Notes: a model not told the origin generated them from the sequence alone. A stretch of DNA of 64,000 nt from Leptospiraceae bacterium (GCA_016708435.1 JADJFV010000007.1:124001-188000); one strand, 5' to 3'. Shown: positions 52,182 to 62,135, counted from the first letter of the stretch. Program-made: numbers and translations.

Positions 52182-55100
52182 ATTAGAAAAAGGATTCGCC
52201 GGAAATCTGGCTGAAAAATTTATAAATTCAAGACTGACTCCAGTCATAGCTATCGTGAGCATCTTACTTGGGATATTCTCTTTTTTTCTTACTCCAAAAG
52301 AAGAAGAACCACAAATCTCTGTACCAATGGTTGATATTCGAATTGGTGCTCCTGGGTTTGAGGCAAAGGAAGTAGAAAGAAAAGTTACAGAACCAATTGA
52401 GAGAGCTGTCTGGGGACTCGATGGAGTCGAATACGTGTATTCCGCAAGCCAAGCCCATGGTAGTATAATTACAGTTCGATTTAAAGTAGGAGAGCCAACC
52501 GAACCATCTCTCGTAAAAGTTCATCATAAGTTAATGGAAATCAGGCAAGAATTGCCGGCTAACGTTCTTCCTCCCAAAGTTAGTTCGTTTACGATTGACG
52601 ATGTGCCTTTCCTAACACTAAGTTTTAGCTCGGAGACAAGAGATGATTATGACCTTAGAAAAAAAATCGCACCGCTCGCTAGAGAACTTTCAAGCACTCC
52701 TGATTTATCTCGCGTAGAATTATTAGGAGGAAGAAAGGACACGGTTAGAGTCATTGTAGACCCTGCCAAGGCTTCTGCATTTGGAGTTTCTATTTCTGAT
52801 GTAGCTATGAGTTTAAAAATGAGTGACGCCTATTTTCCAATGGGAAAAACATTTTCAAAAGAAAAGGAATTTCAAGTCGAAGTCGGAGGGAGAGTATCTT
52901 CTAAAGAAGAAGTCGGAAATCTAGCCATAGGGCAAAGGGGGGGAAGCGTTGTTAGACTTAAAGATATTGCAAGAGTAGAACTAGGCGCAGAAGAAAGAAG
53001 CAGATTATCGGTATTATACGACAAAGACTTATCAAGCGAAGTTAGAAATGCAGTCTCTATCGTATTTGCAAAACGTAAAGGGACTAACGTTGTTATCCTC
53101 GCAAAAGATTTACTAGAAAGAGCGAATCTATTCTCGAAAGATTTGCCTCCTGATATAAAAATGTCAATCGTTAGAAATTATGGCTCTACAGCAGAAGAAA
53201 AATCTTTTGAGCTAATAGAGCATTTACTTATAGCAACGTTCTCCGTGACTCTTCTGATTGCAATTGTAATGGGTATCAGAGCCGCCATTGTAGTTTCGAT
53301 TGCAATTCCAGTAACACTTGCTCTCACACTCGCCATCTATTATTTTATGGGTTACACACTAAATCGGGTTACACTCTTTGCCCTCATCTTCTCTATTGGG
53401 ATTTTAGTCGATGATGCAATTGTGGTTGTTGAGAACGTTGAGCGACATCTACATTTGAATCCTGAATTAGGAATCTTAAAAGCAACGATTAATGCAGTTT
53501 CAGAAGTTGGAAATCCAACAATACTTGCAACCTTTACAGTCATTGGCGCAATTCTTCCAATGGCATTTGTGCGTGGACTCATGGGTCCTTATATGAAACC
53601 AATTCCTGTCGGGGCAAGTCTTGCAATGATTCTCTCTTTGTTCGTTGCGTTCATTGTAACGCCATGGGCATCTGTTCGACTTTTAAAACAACCAAATGCT
53701 CATTCAGATAAAGAAGAAATTGATCCTATGGACAAATCCAAAGTGAGCTTTTTAGATAGACTCTATATTTCCTTTGCTGAAATGCTTCTCGGGAAAAAAA
53801 TGTCTGCATTCTATTTCGGGGTAATCAGCATTATACTCTTACTTCTTTCGTTTAGCTTTATTTATTTTAAAGCTGTAAAAGTAAAAATGCTACCATTCGA
53901 TAATAAAAATGAATTTCAGGTAATCATCGATTACCCTACAGACACACCCTTAGAAAAAAGCGTTGCCTGGTCAAAGGAATTATCTCAAAAACTTTTAAAA
54001 GAGCCTGAGATAAAAAAGATTCAAATCTATGGAGGCGAAAGTGCGCCCTTCTCTTTTTCAGGAATGGTAAAACATACATTTTTGCGAAATGAAGAATACA
54101 TGAATGATCTTCAAATTCTTTTGTCGGATAAAGGCAAACGCAAAGAATCCAGTCATAAAATCATTGAAAAACTTCGCCCTATCATTGCTGAATTTGGAAA
54201 AGAAAAAAATGCCGTTACTAAAGTCCTAGAAATTCCTCCAGGACCTCCAGTCATGTCTACAATGGTCGCAGAAGTATACGGTCCGACAGAGAACGATAGG
54301 CGCCGTGTCGCAAAGGAAATTCTAGAAATTTTCGCTTCTGAAAAATCTGTTGTTGACTTGGATTATTCCTGGAGAGAAGGAAAAACTAGAAAGGTTTATG
54401 ATTACGACCAGATAAAAGGTGGAGTTATGGGAGCGAGATCAATGCAAGTAGTTGGACTCGGTTCTTTTATTTTTAGAGAAACTCCACTCCTTTCTCTTGC
54501 AGAGTCCAATGCTCCTGAAGAAACACAAGTATCTCTTTCTCTAGAAAATAAAACTCGCTCTGGAAATTCTCCCTTCCAGGGAAGTCGGATTTCCTCTTTT
54601 GAGTCAGGCGTTATTCCAGTTGATTCTCTTTTGAAAGAGCCCAAGTTTATCGCAAATGAAGTTTTACATCGAAAAAATTTGAAGCCAGTTTCTTATGTAT
54701 TGAGCGAATTATCCGGTGCAGAAGAAGCTCCTGTGTATGGGATGCTTAAACTTGCGCCTAAGATTAAGTATCCGACACAAACAGCAGATGTCCCTTGGAA
54801 TACAAATTCTCCTGTTATCAAATGGGATGGTGAATGGTTTATTACTTATGAAGTATTTAGAGATTTAGGGGGAGCCTTTGCAGTTGTAATGGTATTGATT
54901 TATATACTTGTGCTGGGTTGGTTTAAAAGCTACACTGTTCCACTGATTATCATGGCTCCGATTCCTATCAGTTTAATTGGAATATTACCCGGACATGCAA
55001 TGCTCGGCGCCTATTTTACTGCAACTTCCATGATTGGTTTTATCGCAGGAGCGGGGATAATTGTGCGTAACTCCATAATCCTTGTAGATTTCATCGAAGA

Positions 55101-55365
55101 GCAACTAAAGAATGGAATGCAATTAAAAGAAGCTGTAATCAGTGCGGGAGTAATACGATTTCGACCTATGCTTCTAACTGCTGCTGCTGTTGTGGTTGGT
55201 AGCTTCATTATGCTTTTTGATCCTATTTTCGAAGGATTAGCCATTAGCCTCATGTTCGGAGAAATTGCTGCAACAGTCCTAAGTAGATTCGCAGTTCCTG
55301 TTCTTTATTATTGGTTTGTTGGAAACAGTAGAGCAAAACTTTTACAATCTGGAGAGCTAAGCTAA
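52174..55365 (+). CDS. RND efflux pump inner-membrane protein
   Basis: A 1063-aa RND protein: TM1 (LTPVIAIVSILLGIFSFFLT), PKEEEPQISVPMVDIRIGAP, EAKEVERKVTEPIERAVWGL, SIGILVDDAIVVVENVERHL in TM4 (proton-relay Asp pair), and a closing VLSRFAVPVLYYWFVGNS. The opening PKEEEP is typical of a subgroup often found with TolC and membrane-fusion partners in sulfide or metal detoxification clusters. Overlap with the TolC gene shows an operon. The membrane-fusion gene expected in such operons is absent. The CsoR-like operators upstream suggest induction by copper or reactive sulfur, as an inference. Confidence 0.93.
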   Translation: MSKLEKGFAGNLAEKFINSRLTPVIAIVSILLGIFSFFLTPKEEEPQISVPMVDIRIGAPGFEAKEVERKVTEPIERAVWGLDGVEYVYSASQAHGSIITVRFKVGEPTEPSLVKVHHKLMEIRQELPANVLPPKVSSFTIDDVPFLTLSFSSETRDDYDLRKKIAPLARELSSTPDLSRVELLGGRKDTVRVIVDPAKASAFGVSISDVAMSLKMSDAYFPMGKTFSKEKEFQVEVGGRVSSKEEVGNLAIGQRGGSVVRLKDIARVELGAEERSRLSVLYDKDLSSEVRNAVSIVFAKRKGTNVVILAKDLLERANLFSKDLPPDIKMSIVRNYGSTAEEKSFELIEHLLIATFSVTLLIAIVMGIRAAIVVSIAIPVTLALTLAIYYFMGYTLNRVTLFALIFSIGILVDDAIVVVENVERHLHLNPELGILKATINAVSEVGNPTILATFTVIGAILPMAFVRGLMGPYMKPIPVGASLAMILSLFVAFIVTPWASVRLLKQPNAHSDKEEIDPMDKSKVSFLDRLYISFAEMLLGKKMSAFYFGVISIILLLLSFSFIYFKAVKVKMLPFDNKNEFQVIIDYPTDTPLEKSVAWSKELSQKLLKEPEIKKIQIYGGESAPFSFSGMVKHTFLRNEEYMNDLQILLSDKGKRKESSHKIIEKLRPIIAEFGKEKNAVTKVLEIPPGPPVMSTMVAEVYGPTENDRRRVAKEILEIFASEKSVVDLDYSWREGKTRKVYDYDQIKGGVMGARSMQVVGLGSFIFRETPLLSLAESNAPEETQVSLSLENKTRSGNSPFQGSRISSFESGVIPVDSLLKEPKFIANEVLHRKNLKPVSYVLSELSGAEEAPVYGMLKLAPKIKYPTQTADVPWNTNSPVIKWDGEWFITYEVFRDLGGAFAVVMVLIYILVLGWFKSYTVPLIIMAPIPISLIGILPGHAMLGAYFTATSMIGFIAGAGIIVRNSIILVDFIEEQLKNGMQLKEAVISAGVIRFRPMLLTAAAVVVGSFIMLFDPIFEGLAISLMFGEIAATVLSRFAVPVLYYWFVGNSRAKLLQSGELS

Positions 55366-55377
55366 AAAAACGTTAAT

Positions 55378-55416
55378 GAGAATAGCTAGCATTTATTTTT
55401 TATGCTAGCTATATCT
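55378..55416 (+). terminator. Hairpin after the RND operon, probable terminator
   Basis: ATAGCTAGCAT-TTATTTTTT-ATGCTAGCTAT is a perfect 11-bp stem (55382-55412), extended by flanking GAGA/TCTC, 13 bp after the RND stop. It lacks a T tract after the stem, so termination efficiency is uncertain. 55417-55585 shows nothing further. Confidence 0.5.
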
Positions 55417-55585
55417 CAAGATATTTAAACTAAATACCCTCTCTATTATAGGGCATAGCTTTATTAGCTCCTACCTTTATTTTTCTTGACAGGCTTCATT
55501 TTAAAAATTTACAATGTTCGTGTGAATTTGTGACCAAAGAATTTCTGATAAATGTCCTTTTTCTCGAGAACTTAACAACAAGCCA

Positions 55586-58500
55586 ATGAATTTTCAAAAC
55601 CTAACGAATCACGAAAAAAGCAATAGACTACCTTGGTTCATATTAATATTAAGCCTTTTCATAAATTCTGTAGCATCTTATTATATTCGAGAAAATACTA
55701 AAATAAATAGTAAATTAGAATTTTCACTTTTATGTCATGACTTAAAATCAAAGATTCTCACTCGATTAGAGGCTCATGCACAGATTTTAAGAAATGGGTC
55801 TGCGTTCATGCGAACATCCGATTCTGTCACTCGCAAAAAATGGAATGAATACATAGACAACTCAAGAGCACTGAATAGTCTGCCCGGTATTCAAGGTATT
55901 GGGTTATCTATTATTATCCACAAATCTGAATTGACGCAGCATCTACAAAGAATCAAGAAGGAAGGATTTCCCGATTATGATATTAGACCGGCGGGAGATC
56001 GCGAATTGTATACTTCCATTATTTTCCTCGAACCATTTAAAGGCAGAAATTTACGAGCCTTCGGTTATGATATGTTTTCTGAGACAATACGACGAAAGGC
56101 AATGGAAGAAGCTCGCGACCACAACACCGTATCCCTTTCGAGAAAAGTTACATTAGTCCAAGAAACCGAAAAAGATGTGCAAGCGGGAGCCTTGATGTAT
56201 GCCCCCTATTATAAAAAAAATATGCCTATCAACTCTATTGATGAACGCAGAAACGCAATTCTCGGTTGGGTTTACAGTCCCTATCGTATGAATGATCTGA
56301 TGAAAGGAATTTTAAGTGACTCAGAATCTGCTTATGCTATTCGCCTCGAAATTTTTGATGACAAGAGTCTAATTGAAAGTAACCTTTTATTTGATAGTCA
56401 TAAGGAAAATCAAGACTATTCCCATACATTCAATACCAACCAGACCATTATTCCAATCCAGTTTAATGAAACAATATGGACACTAAGATTTACAGAAACA
56501 AGTAATAAAACTTTTTTTTGGGCTTTCAATAGATCATTTATTGTTTTTATTTCTGGATTCGTTATTAGCTTTTTACTCTTTGCGTTAGCCAAATCTATTT
56601 TGAATACGGAACGTAAGGCAATTGTCATTGCGGAAAATATGACACACTCTCTAGAAGAAAGCACACAATGGTTTCAAATTCTTTTAGACTCCACTGCCGA
56701 GCCAATTTTCGGATTAGATTTAAATGGAAATTGTAGTTTCTGCAATCTATCCTGTATTAGAACACTTGGATATTCGAATCAAGATCAATTGCTTGGGGGA
56801 AATATGCATTACCTGCTCAAACACTCTGATTCAAATGGAATTCTAATCAAAGAGACTGATTGTAACATATTCAATTCTTTTAGGACAGAACAAAGATTTC
56901 ACTCGGAGAATGAATTCTTTGCAAGAAAAGACAGCAGACTTTTTCCTGTGGAATATTGGTCTTATCCGATATTCATCAACGAAAAAATAGTAGGGTCTGT
57001 CGTAAGTTTTCTTGACATTACAGAAAGAAAAAAACTAAGCGAAGAGCTTGTGCTTAGAACCAAACAAGCAGAAGCAGCAAATCATGCAAAGTCCGATTTC
57101 CTGGCTAATATGAGTCATGAAATTCGAACTCCTCTAAACGGAGTAATTGGTTTTACTGATTTATTAACAAAGACAGAAATGAATGAATCTCAAAGACAGT
57201 ATATGAAAATTATACTTCAGTCTTCCAATTCTTTATTGGATTTAATCAATGATATTTTAGATTTTTCAAAAATTGAAGCAGGAAAATTAGAACTCAACAT
57301 CGAACCTGTTGACTTATTCGAATTAGCCGGACAGGCTATTGATGTAATTAAATTTAAAGCCCATGAAAAAAAATTGGAAATCATTTTCAATGTATCCCCT
57401 TCTCTCCCTCGTTATATTTGGGTTGATTCTGTCCGCCTTCGCCAAATAATAATTAACCTATTATCGAATGCAGTAAAATTCACAGTCAATGGAGAAATTG
57501 AATTAAAAATTGAAATTGCCTTGAAAAATCCATCACGAAGGGAAGCAGAATTTGTTTTCTCAGTCCGAGATACTGGAATTGGAATTGCACCAGAAAATTC
57601 ACAAAAAATTTTTGAAGCATTTTCCCAAGAAGACAGCTCAACTACTCGCAAGTATGGAGGAACTGGACTCGGACTAACTATTTCCAACCGCCTTCTTGCA
57701 TTGATGAAGACAAAAATGGAATTAGAAACAGAGCATGGAAAAGGGAGCAAATTCTTTTTTAAACTAAACGCAAGAGTAGACGAAGAAGATTTAATTGAAG
57801 CGGATGATCTAATTGATATAAAAAGAATTCTTATCGTAGAAGACAATTATTCTAATGCAAATGTTCTCAAAGAAATTCTTAGCGTAAAGGGAATACAGAC
57901 TAAAGTTGCACATAATAGCGATAATGCGATAAAAAGTATACAACAAGAAAAGTTTGACTTAGTTGTAACTGACTTCAATATGCCCGGGGCAAACGGCTTA
58001 GAATTGATTAGACAAATTCGGCATATTAATAGAATTTCAGCGAAGGAGCTTTCGATTATACTTCTTTACAATGCAACTGACGATGACAGTCTTTTTAAAG
58101 ATAGAGACGACCTTGAAATCCAATTACTTGTCATGAAGCCTGTAAAAACGATCTCTTTCTTGAAGGAGATTTCTAAGTTACGAAAAATAGATTCTAGTAC
58201 CACTGACACACACAATGTAATTTTTCAGAAAGATTCATCAAAAAATTTGCAAGCTTACAGAATTTTGATAGTTGATGATGATTCAATCAATCTATTGCTA
58301 GCAAAAACGATTCTTAAAAGCCTTTTACCAAATTCAATTCTAATGCAAGCCGAGAACGGTCAGGATGCCATAGAGCTTTTCAAAACAGAGGGTCCTGATT
58401 TAATACTAATGGATATACAAATGCCAGGAATGAGCGGCTTAGAGGCAACTTCACAAATCCGACGATGGGAATCGGATAAAAGAACTCCGATTATTGCTCT

Positions 58501-58621
58501 CACGGCTGCAGTTCAGAAAGGCGACAGAGAGAAATGTCTCAGCATCGGAATGGATGACTACGTTACAAAACCAGTGGTGAAAGGAACAATAGCCAAAATA
58601 CTTCAGAGATGGCTCCCTTAG
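55586..58621 (+). CDS. CHASE-domain hybrid histidine kinase with two receivers
   Basis: A 1011-aa membrane kinase. TM1 is at about 15-30; a CHASE domain spans about 80-300 (SLPGIQGIGLSIIIHKSEL, GFPDYDIRPAGDRELYTSII, YDMFSETIRRKAMEEARD), outside the inner membrane; TM2 is near 310-332. A PAS domain follows (about 365-480), then HisKA (FLANMSHEIRTPLNGVIGFT), HATPase_c (INLLSNAVKFTVNG, RDTGIGIAPENS, KYGGTGLGLTISNR). Receiver 1 is atypical (ILIVEDNYSN, VVTDFNMPGANG) with a shifted Lys. Receiver 2 is standard (ILIVDDDSIN, LILMDIQMPGMSGLEA, DYVTKPV). CHASE domains sense small molecules such as cytokinin-like ligands. It is monocistronic, just upstream of flaB, without implying a link. Confidence 0.92.
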   Translation: MNFQNLTNHEKSNRLPWFILILSLFINSVASYYIRENTKINSKLEFSLLCHDLKSKILTRLEAHAQILRNGSAFMRTSDSVTRKKWNEYIDNSRALNSLPGIQGIGLSIIIHKSELTQHLQRIKKEGFPDYDIRPAGDRELYTSIIFLEPFKGRNLRAFGYDMFSETIRRKAMEEARDHNTVSLSRKVTLVQETEKDVQAGALMYAPYYKKNMPINSIDERRNAILGWVYSPYRMNDLMKGILSDSESAYAIRLEIFDDKSLIESNLLFDSHKENQDYSHTFNTNQTIIPIQFNETIWTLRFTETSNKTFFWAFNRSFIVFISGFVISFLLFALAKSILNTERKAIVIAENMTHSLEESTQWFQILLDSTAEPIFGLDLNGNCSFCNLSCIRTLGYSNQDQLLGGNMHYLLKHSDSNGILIKETDCNIFNSFRTEQRFHSENEFFARKDSRLFPVEYWSYPIFINEKIVGSVVSFLDITERKKLSEELVLRTKQAEAANHAKSDFLANMSHEIRTPLNGVIGFTDLLTKTEMNESQRQYMKIILQSSNSLLDLINDILDFSKIEAGKLELNIEPVDLFELAGQAIDVIKFKAHEKKLEIIFNVSPSLPRYIWVDSVRLRQIIINLLSNAVKFTVNGEIELKIEIALKNPSRREAEFVFSVRDTGIGIAPENSQKIFEAFSQEDSSTTRKYGGTGLGLTISNRLLALMKTKMELETEHGKGSKFFFKLNARVDEEDLIEADDLIDIKRILIVEDNYSNANVLKEILSVKGIQTKVAHNSDNAIKSIQQEKFDLVVTDFNMPGANGLELIRQIRHINRISAKELSIILLYNATDDDSLFKDRDDLEIQLLVMKPVKTISFLKEISKLRKIDSSTTDTHNVIFQKDSSKNLQAYRILIVDDDSINLLLAKTILKSLLPNSILMQAENGQDAIELFKTEGPDLILMDIQMPGMSGLEATSQIRRWESDKRTPIIALTAAVQKGDREKCLSIGMDDYVTKPVVKGTIAKILQRWLP

Positions 58622-58646
58622 TTTAATAAATCTTTTTAAAAAAAGT

Positions 58647-58685
58647 CTAATAGTATTTTCAGAAATCTACCGAAAATACTATTAG
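58647..58685 (+). terminator. AT-rich terminator-like hairpin after the CHASE kinase gene
   Basis: CTAATAGTATTTTC-11 nt-GAAAATACTATTAG, a perfect 14-bp stem starting 26 bp after the kinase stop. Short T runs follow at 58693-58718. The rest of 58622-58936 is the flaB upstream region. Confidence 0.55.
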
Positions 58686-58795
58686 CGGAAATAATTTTTA
58701 TTTTTTGCATTTTTTTTCAACTAAGAAAACAGCGTAATTCTCTGATTTAGTTCGAATTTTCACGAAAAACCTCAATTCACTATCATTTTCCCGAA

Positions 58796-58823
58796 ATTAA
58801 TTACGGGCTTATCATTTCCGATA
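58796..58823 (+). promoter_or_regulatory. Possible flagellar sigma-28-type promoter of flaB
   Basis: TTAA (58797-58800), 15 nt, then TTCCGATA (58816-58823), compared with TAAA-N15-GCCGATAA for sigma-28. The -10 part fits at 5 to 6 of 8 positions. It would leave a leader of about 110 nt, so it is tentative. Confidence 0.35.
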
Positions 58824-58936
58824 TATTAATTACAAAAATAAATAAAATCAGACACAAAAATTCACACAAAGAAAAACAAAATACTGTGGGCAAGGAAGCT
58901 TACAGTTGCTTGTGATCAGTTTCAAGGAGGAAACTT

Positions 58937-59782
58937 ATGATCATCAACCACAATTTATCAGCGATTAACTCGCACAGGGTTTTGAAATTTCAAAACGATG
59001 AAGTTTCAAGAAATATGGAAGTACTTTCTTCCGGCATGAGAATCAATAGAGCTGCTGACGATGCATCTGGTCTTGCTGTTTCTGAAAAAATGAGAAGCCA
59101 GGTTTCTGGTCTCAGACAAGCAGAACGCAACACTGAAGACGGAATCTCTATGATTCAAACAACTGAAGGTTATCTGACTGAAACCAACGATATTCTTCAA
59201 AGAATTCGTGTATTGGCTATTCAAGCTTCTAACGGTATCTACACTCCTCAAGACAGACAAATGATACAAGTAGAAGTTTCTCAACTTGTTGACGAAATCG
59301 ACAGAATAGCTTCTCAAGCAGAGTTCAATAAAATGAACCTTTTACAAGGTGACTTCGCTCGTGGTTCAAGAGTTGCTTCTATGTGGTATCACATGGGCGC
59401 AAACATGCATCAAAGAGAAAGAGTATACATTGCTACAATGACTGTTAGAGCTCTTGAATTAAAGAGACCTGACGGAACAATGTTATCTCTCTCTACAGCT
59501 GACCTAGCTAATGATGCAATCGGAACTATTGACGATGCACTTTATAAAGTGAACAAACAAAGAGCTAACCTTGGAGCATACCAAAACAGAATGGAACATG
59601 CATCTAAAGGCTTAATGGTTGCTTATGAAAATATCCAAGCTTCTGAATCAAGGATTAGAGACGCAGACATGGCTGAAGAGTCTGTAGCGTTTACTAAGAA
59701 CCAAATTTTGGTTCAGTCTGGAACAGCAATGATGGCTCAAGCAAATGTAAGACCTCAGTCTGTGCTACAACTTCTTAGATAA
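58937..59782 (+). CDS. flaB: Periplasmic flagellin core protein (FlaB)
   Basis: A 281-aa protein matching spirochaete FlaB in length and sequence: MIINHNLSAINSHRVLKFQN at the start, SSGMRINRAADDASGLAVSE, MNLLQGDFARGSRVASMWYH in the middle, and ESRIRDADMAEESVAFTKNQ, MMAQANVRPQSVLQLLR at the end. Spirochaete flagella lie in the periplasm, so the usual D2/D3 outer domains are absent. FlaB forms the filament core. A strong AAGGAGG lies 6 nt before the ATG, consistent with high expression. A good terminator follows. Confidence 0.97.
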   Translation: MIINHNLSAINSHRVLKFQNDEVSRNMEVLSSGMRINRAADDASGLAVSEKMRSQVSGLRQAERNTEDGISMIQTTEGYLTETNDILQRIRVLAIQASNGIYTPQDRQMIQVEVSQLVDEIDRIASQAEFNKMNLLQGDFARGSRVASMWYHMGANMHQRERVYIATMTVRALELKRPDGTMLSLSTADLANDAIGTIDDALYKVNKQRANLGAYQNRMEHASKGLMVAYENIQASESRIRDADMAEESVAFTKNQILVQSGTAMMAQANVRPQSVLQLLR

Positions 59783-59808
59783 TATAAAAACTATCTAGAC
59801 CCATATTG

Positions 59809-59846
59809 GAGCAGGTTTCTTAGCAATAAGAGCCTGCTCTTTTTGT
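59809..59846 (+). terminator. Rho-independent terminator of flaB
   Basis: GAGCAGG (59809-59815) pairs with CCTGCTC (59833-59839); an inner CTT/AAG pairing extends the stem. TTTTTTG follows. It lies 27 bp after the flaB stop. Confidence 0.85.
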
Positions 59847-59857
59847 TTTAAGGGAGA

Positions 59858-60235
59858 TTAAAGTAAAGGAATAGGCCAGTCAATAATCATTTTTTGTTCA
59901 TGAATGTCTTGGCATAACAACTGACCAGCGGAAATGCCTCCGGTACTTGAGCTTGCGAAGTTGATAATGATTATCTTGTCAGCGCAATCATCTACGTCGG
60001 CTTTATCATAGTATTTACTATCTTTCAAGCCTTTTGTATTATAAGTCGCTATAGAAGACGCAATGGCTGTACTGTTACCAGAAGCAGCAGCACCAGCTAC
60101 AGCCCTCGATAAGATTAAACTTTTGGCTTCAGAGCCTTTTATCGTACCTTTAACCACATTCAGCCCAAGGCTATCGATTAATACACAGTTAGATGCAAAT
60201 AGCAAAGCAGAGAGAGAGAAAAAAATTTTCTTCAT
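59858..60235 (-). CDS. Small lipoprotein, paralogue of the 60409 gene
   Basis: A 125-aa lipoprotein: MKKIFFSLSALLFASNC gives the signal and lipid Cys17. Mature start VLIDSLGLNVVKGTIKGSEA; then a hydrophobic Ala/Gly-rich stretch (RAVAGAAASGNSTAIASSIA), TYNTKGLKDSKYYDKADVDD C, and an end IDWPIPLL. It shares about half its residues with the lipoprotein at 60409, with all three Cys aligned, so they are a tandem duplicate. I recall this as a small-lipoprotein family (TIGR04452-type) of Leptospira. Role unknown. Confidence 0.8.
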   Translation of the reverse strand: MKKIFFSLSALLFASNCVLIDSLGLNVVKGTIKGSEAKSLILSRAVAGAAASGNSTAIASSIATYNTKGLKDSKYYDKADVDDCADKIIIINFASSSTGGISAGQLLCQDIHEQKMIIDWPIPLL

Positions 60236-60408
60236 AATTCTTGTCCTTTTTTATAATTTACTAACTACTTGCCTTACAAGGATTATATAGACAATTACTT
60301 TTTTTAGAGTCTACCCAAACCTTTCTGCTATTGGAATTAAAAAAGAAAATCCAGAGCCTATCGCGAAAAAAGAAAAAAGGATATGCTCTTCATTTTCAAG
60401 GGTTAAAA

Positions 60409-60795
60409 TTAAAAGAGTTCAAGAGGCCAATCTACAAATGTTTTATGCTCACGAATGGGAGCGCAAGCAACGGATCCGATAGCAATTCCTTTTGTAATTG
60501 GGTTATTGCTTAGAGCATTGGTAGCCACAATTACTTTATCTGCGCATGCATCTACATCTTCTTTGTCATAGAATTTGGAGTCCTTAAGCCCCTTTGTATT
60601 GTAAGTTGCGATAGAGGTTGCGATAGTAGTGGAAGATCCACTTGCTGCAGCACCGATGAGAGCACCTGTCAATATATGGTTCTTAGCTTGTGAACCTTGA
60701 ATTGTTTCTTTTACTACGTTAAGTCCAAGGCTATCTAATAACACGCAGTTAGATAGGAGTAATAATACTGTTAGAGAGAAAATTATTTTTTTCAT
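60409..60795 (-). CDS. Small lipoprotein, paralogue of the 59858 gene
   Basis: A 128-aa lipoprotein: MKKIIFSLTVLLLLSNC, then VLLDSLGLNVVKETIQGSQA, the Ala/Gly-rich segment ALIGAAASGSSTTIATSIAT, YNTKGLKDSKFYDKEDVDAC, and VDWPLELF at the end. It is the tandem paralogue of the gene at 59858. Upstream DNA of both is alike over about 55 nt (..TGTCCTTTTTT.., ACTAACTACTTGC.TTAC.AGG on the plus strand), so each copy has kept its own promoter. On the minus strand a TATAAT/TATACT -10 is common to both, without a good -35. Confidence 0.8.
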   Translation of the reverse strand: MKKIIFSLTVLLLLSNCVLLDSLGLNVVKETIQGSQAKNHILTGALIGAAASGSSTTIATSIATYNTKGLKDSKFYDKEDVDACADKVIVATNALSNNPITKGIAIGSVACAPIREHKTFVDWPLELF

Positions 60796-61052
60796 AATTT
60801 TTGTCCTTTTTTACTCTCATCGCCCTTTTTTTCAAATTTCTAGATGAGAGATTTTTTATTTTACTAACTACTTGCTTTACTAGGAGTATACAGACAATTA
60901 CTTTTTTAAAGTATCTTAAAAGGTTTATTCAATTTCAAATGACAAAAAAATACAGGATTTTCAAAAATTTCACCCTTGTGGAAAATCAATTCAATATACG
61001 GCCAAATTTTCCTCCGAGTATCTTGAACTTTATCCCAAACATTCTCCTAATC

Positions 61053-62135
61053 ATGAAAAGATTTCCTTTTCCACAAATGAGTTCATTTATGGGTTGGAAA
61101 GTTATGCTACCTCTAGCCTACCTTCTCATTCTGCCACTTTTGGCAGATGTTCAAAAACGTCCAAGAACCTTGAAAATTCTGGTGGCGGGCGATGTCATGT
61201 TCAATTGGGGACTACGTGAAACCAGACAAAAACGAGGGGATTTTGCTCCAGTGGAGGGGCTAATTCCTCTTTTCCTCGAAGCCGATCTCAGAATGGTAAA
61301 TCTAGAAACACCAATTGCAAACTCGCAAGAAGAAATGGATGAATCCAAATCTTATGTATTCAATGCTAAGCCAGAAGACATCAGTCTTCTGAAAAAAATC
61401 AATATAGACCTAGTCTTCTTAGGAAATAATCATTCCATGGATTACGGAAAAAAAGGATTAGAAGATACGATTGAAAATTTGAAAAAAGAGAATATTCTCT
61501 TTGCTGGAATGGGAAAAAATATAAAGGAAGCTTTTAAACCAAATGAAATAACAATTCGAAATAAATCATTAAACTTAATTTCTGTTAGCAATATCGGCGA
61601 AGCAAGATTATTCGCAACTGATACAAAGCCCGGAGTCGCTCCACTTCAATTAAATCGTTTAAAGAAAATCATTGAAGAAAAGGAAAATAAGGATAAGATA
61701 CAAATGCTCTCCGTTCATTGGGGAGTGGAATACAGTCCGGAGCCTACCAAAGAGCAGATAAAGCAGGCACATGAATTGGTTAATTTTGGATTCACAGTGG
61801 TTATTGGTCATCACCCGCACATACCACAAGGAGTTGAAAAATACAAAAACGGAGTCATTATCTATTCATTGGGAAATTTTTTATTTGGAAGCCGAAACCA
61901 ATATTTAAACCATAATATCGCAGTAATGCTTCATTTTGAAAATAAAGAATTACTTTTTTGCGAAATAATTCCCATTTTCGGAAAATTTCAAGACTCCGAA
62001 CATTTGGTTCGTCCTTTGCCGTATCAGGAAGCAGAAGATTTTTTGCATGAATATTCCATCCTAAGTCAAAATCTAAATACAAAAATTGATATTAAAAATG
62101 GACGAGGATATATTTATTTTAAAAATAAAAAATGA
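61053..62135 (+). CDS. CapA-like phosphoesterase (poly-gamma-glutamate synthesis protein family)
   Basis: ATG 61053 is preferred, as it gives a short N-terminal hydrophobic helix (GWKVMLPLAYLLILPLLADV) before the domain. The frame is open back to 60801 but that start lies in the lipoprotein promoter. The domain shows the family's metallophosphatase-like motifs: ILVAGDVMFNWGL, RMVNLETPIANS, VFLGNNHSMDYGKKGLEDTI, LSVHWGVEYSPEPT, VVIGHHPHIPQGVEKYKNGV and IYSLGNFLFG. It probably acts on a cell-surface polymer, such as capsule or poly-glutamate export. No strong Shine-Dalgarno is seen at any candidate start. Its 3' end overlaps the convergent gene at 62114. Confidence 0.85.
   Translation: MKRFPFPQMSSFMGWKVMLPLAYLLILPLLADVQKRPRTLKILVAGDVMFNWGLRETRQKRGDFAPVEGLIPLFLEADLRMVNLETPIANSQEEMDESKSYVFNAKPEDISLLKKINIDLVFLGNNHSMDYGKKGLEDTIENLKKENILFAGMGKNIKEAFKPNEITIRNKSLNLISVSNIGEARLFATDTKPGVAPLQLNRLKKIIEEKENKDKIQMLSVHWGVEYSPEPTKEQIKQAHELVNFGFTVVIGHHPHIPQGVEKYKNGVIIYSLGNFLFGSRNQYLNHNIAVMLHFENKELLFCEIIPIFGKFQDSEHLVRPLPYQEAEDFLHEYSILSQNLNTKIDIKNGRGYIYFKNKK

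Noticed and set aside
60801..61052. Upstream extension of the CapA-like ORF
   Set aside because: It would start inside the promoter of the lipoprotein at 60409 and adds no domain; the ATG at 61053 gives a plausible membrane anchor.
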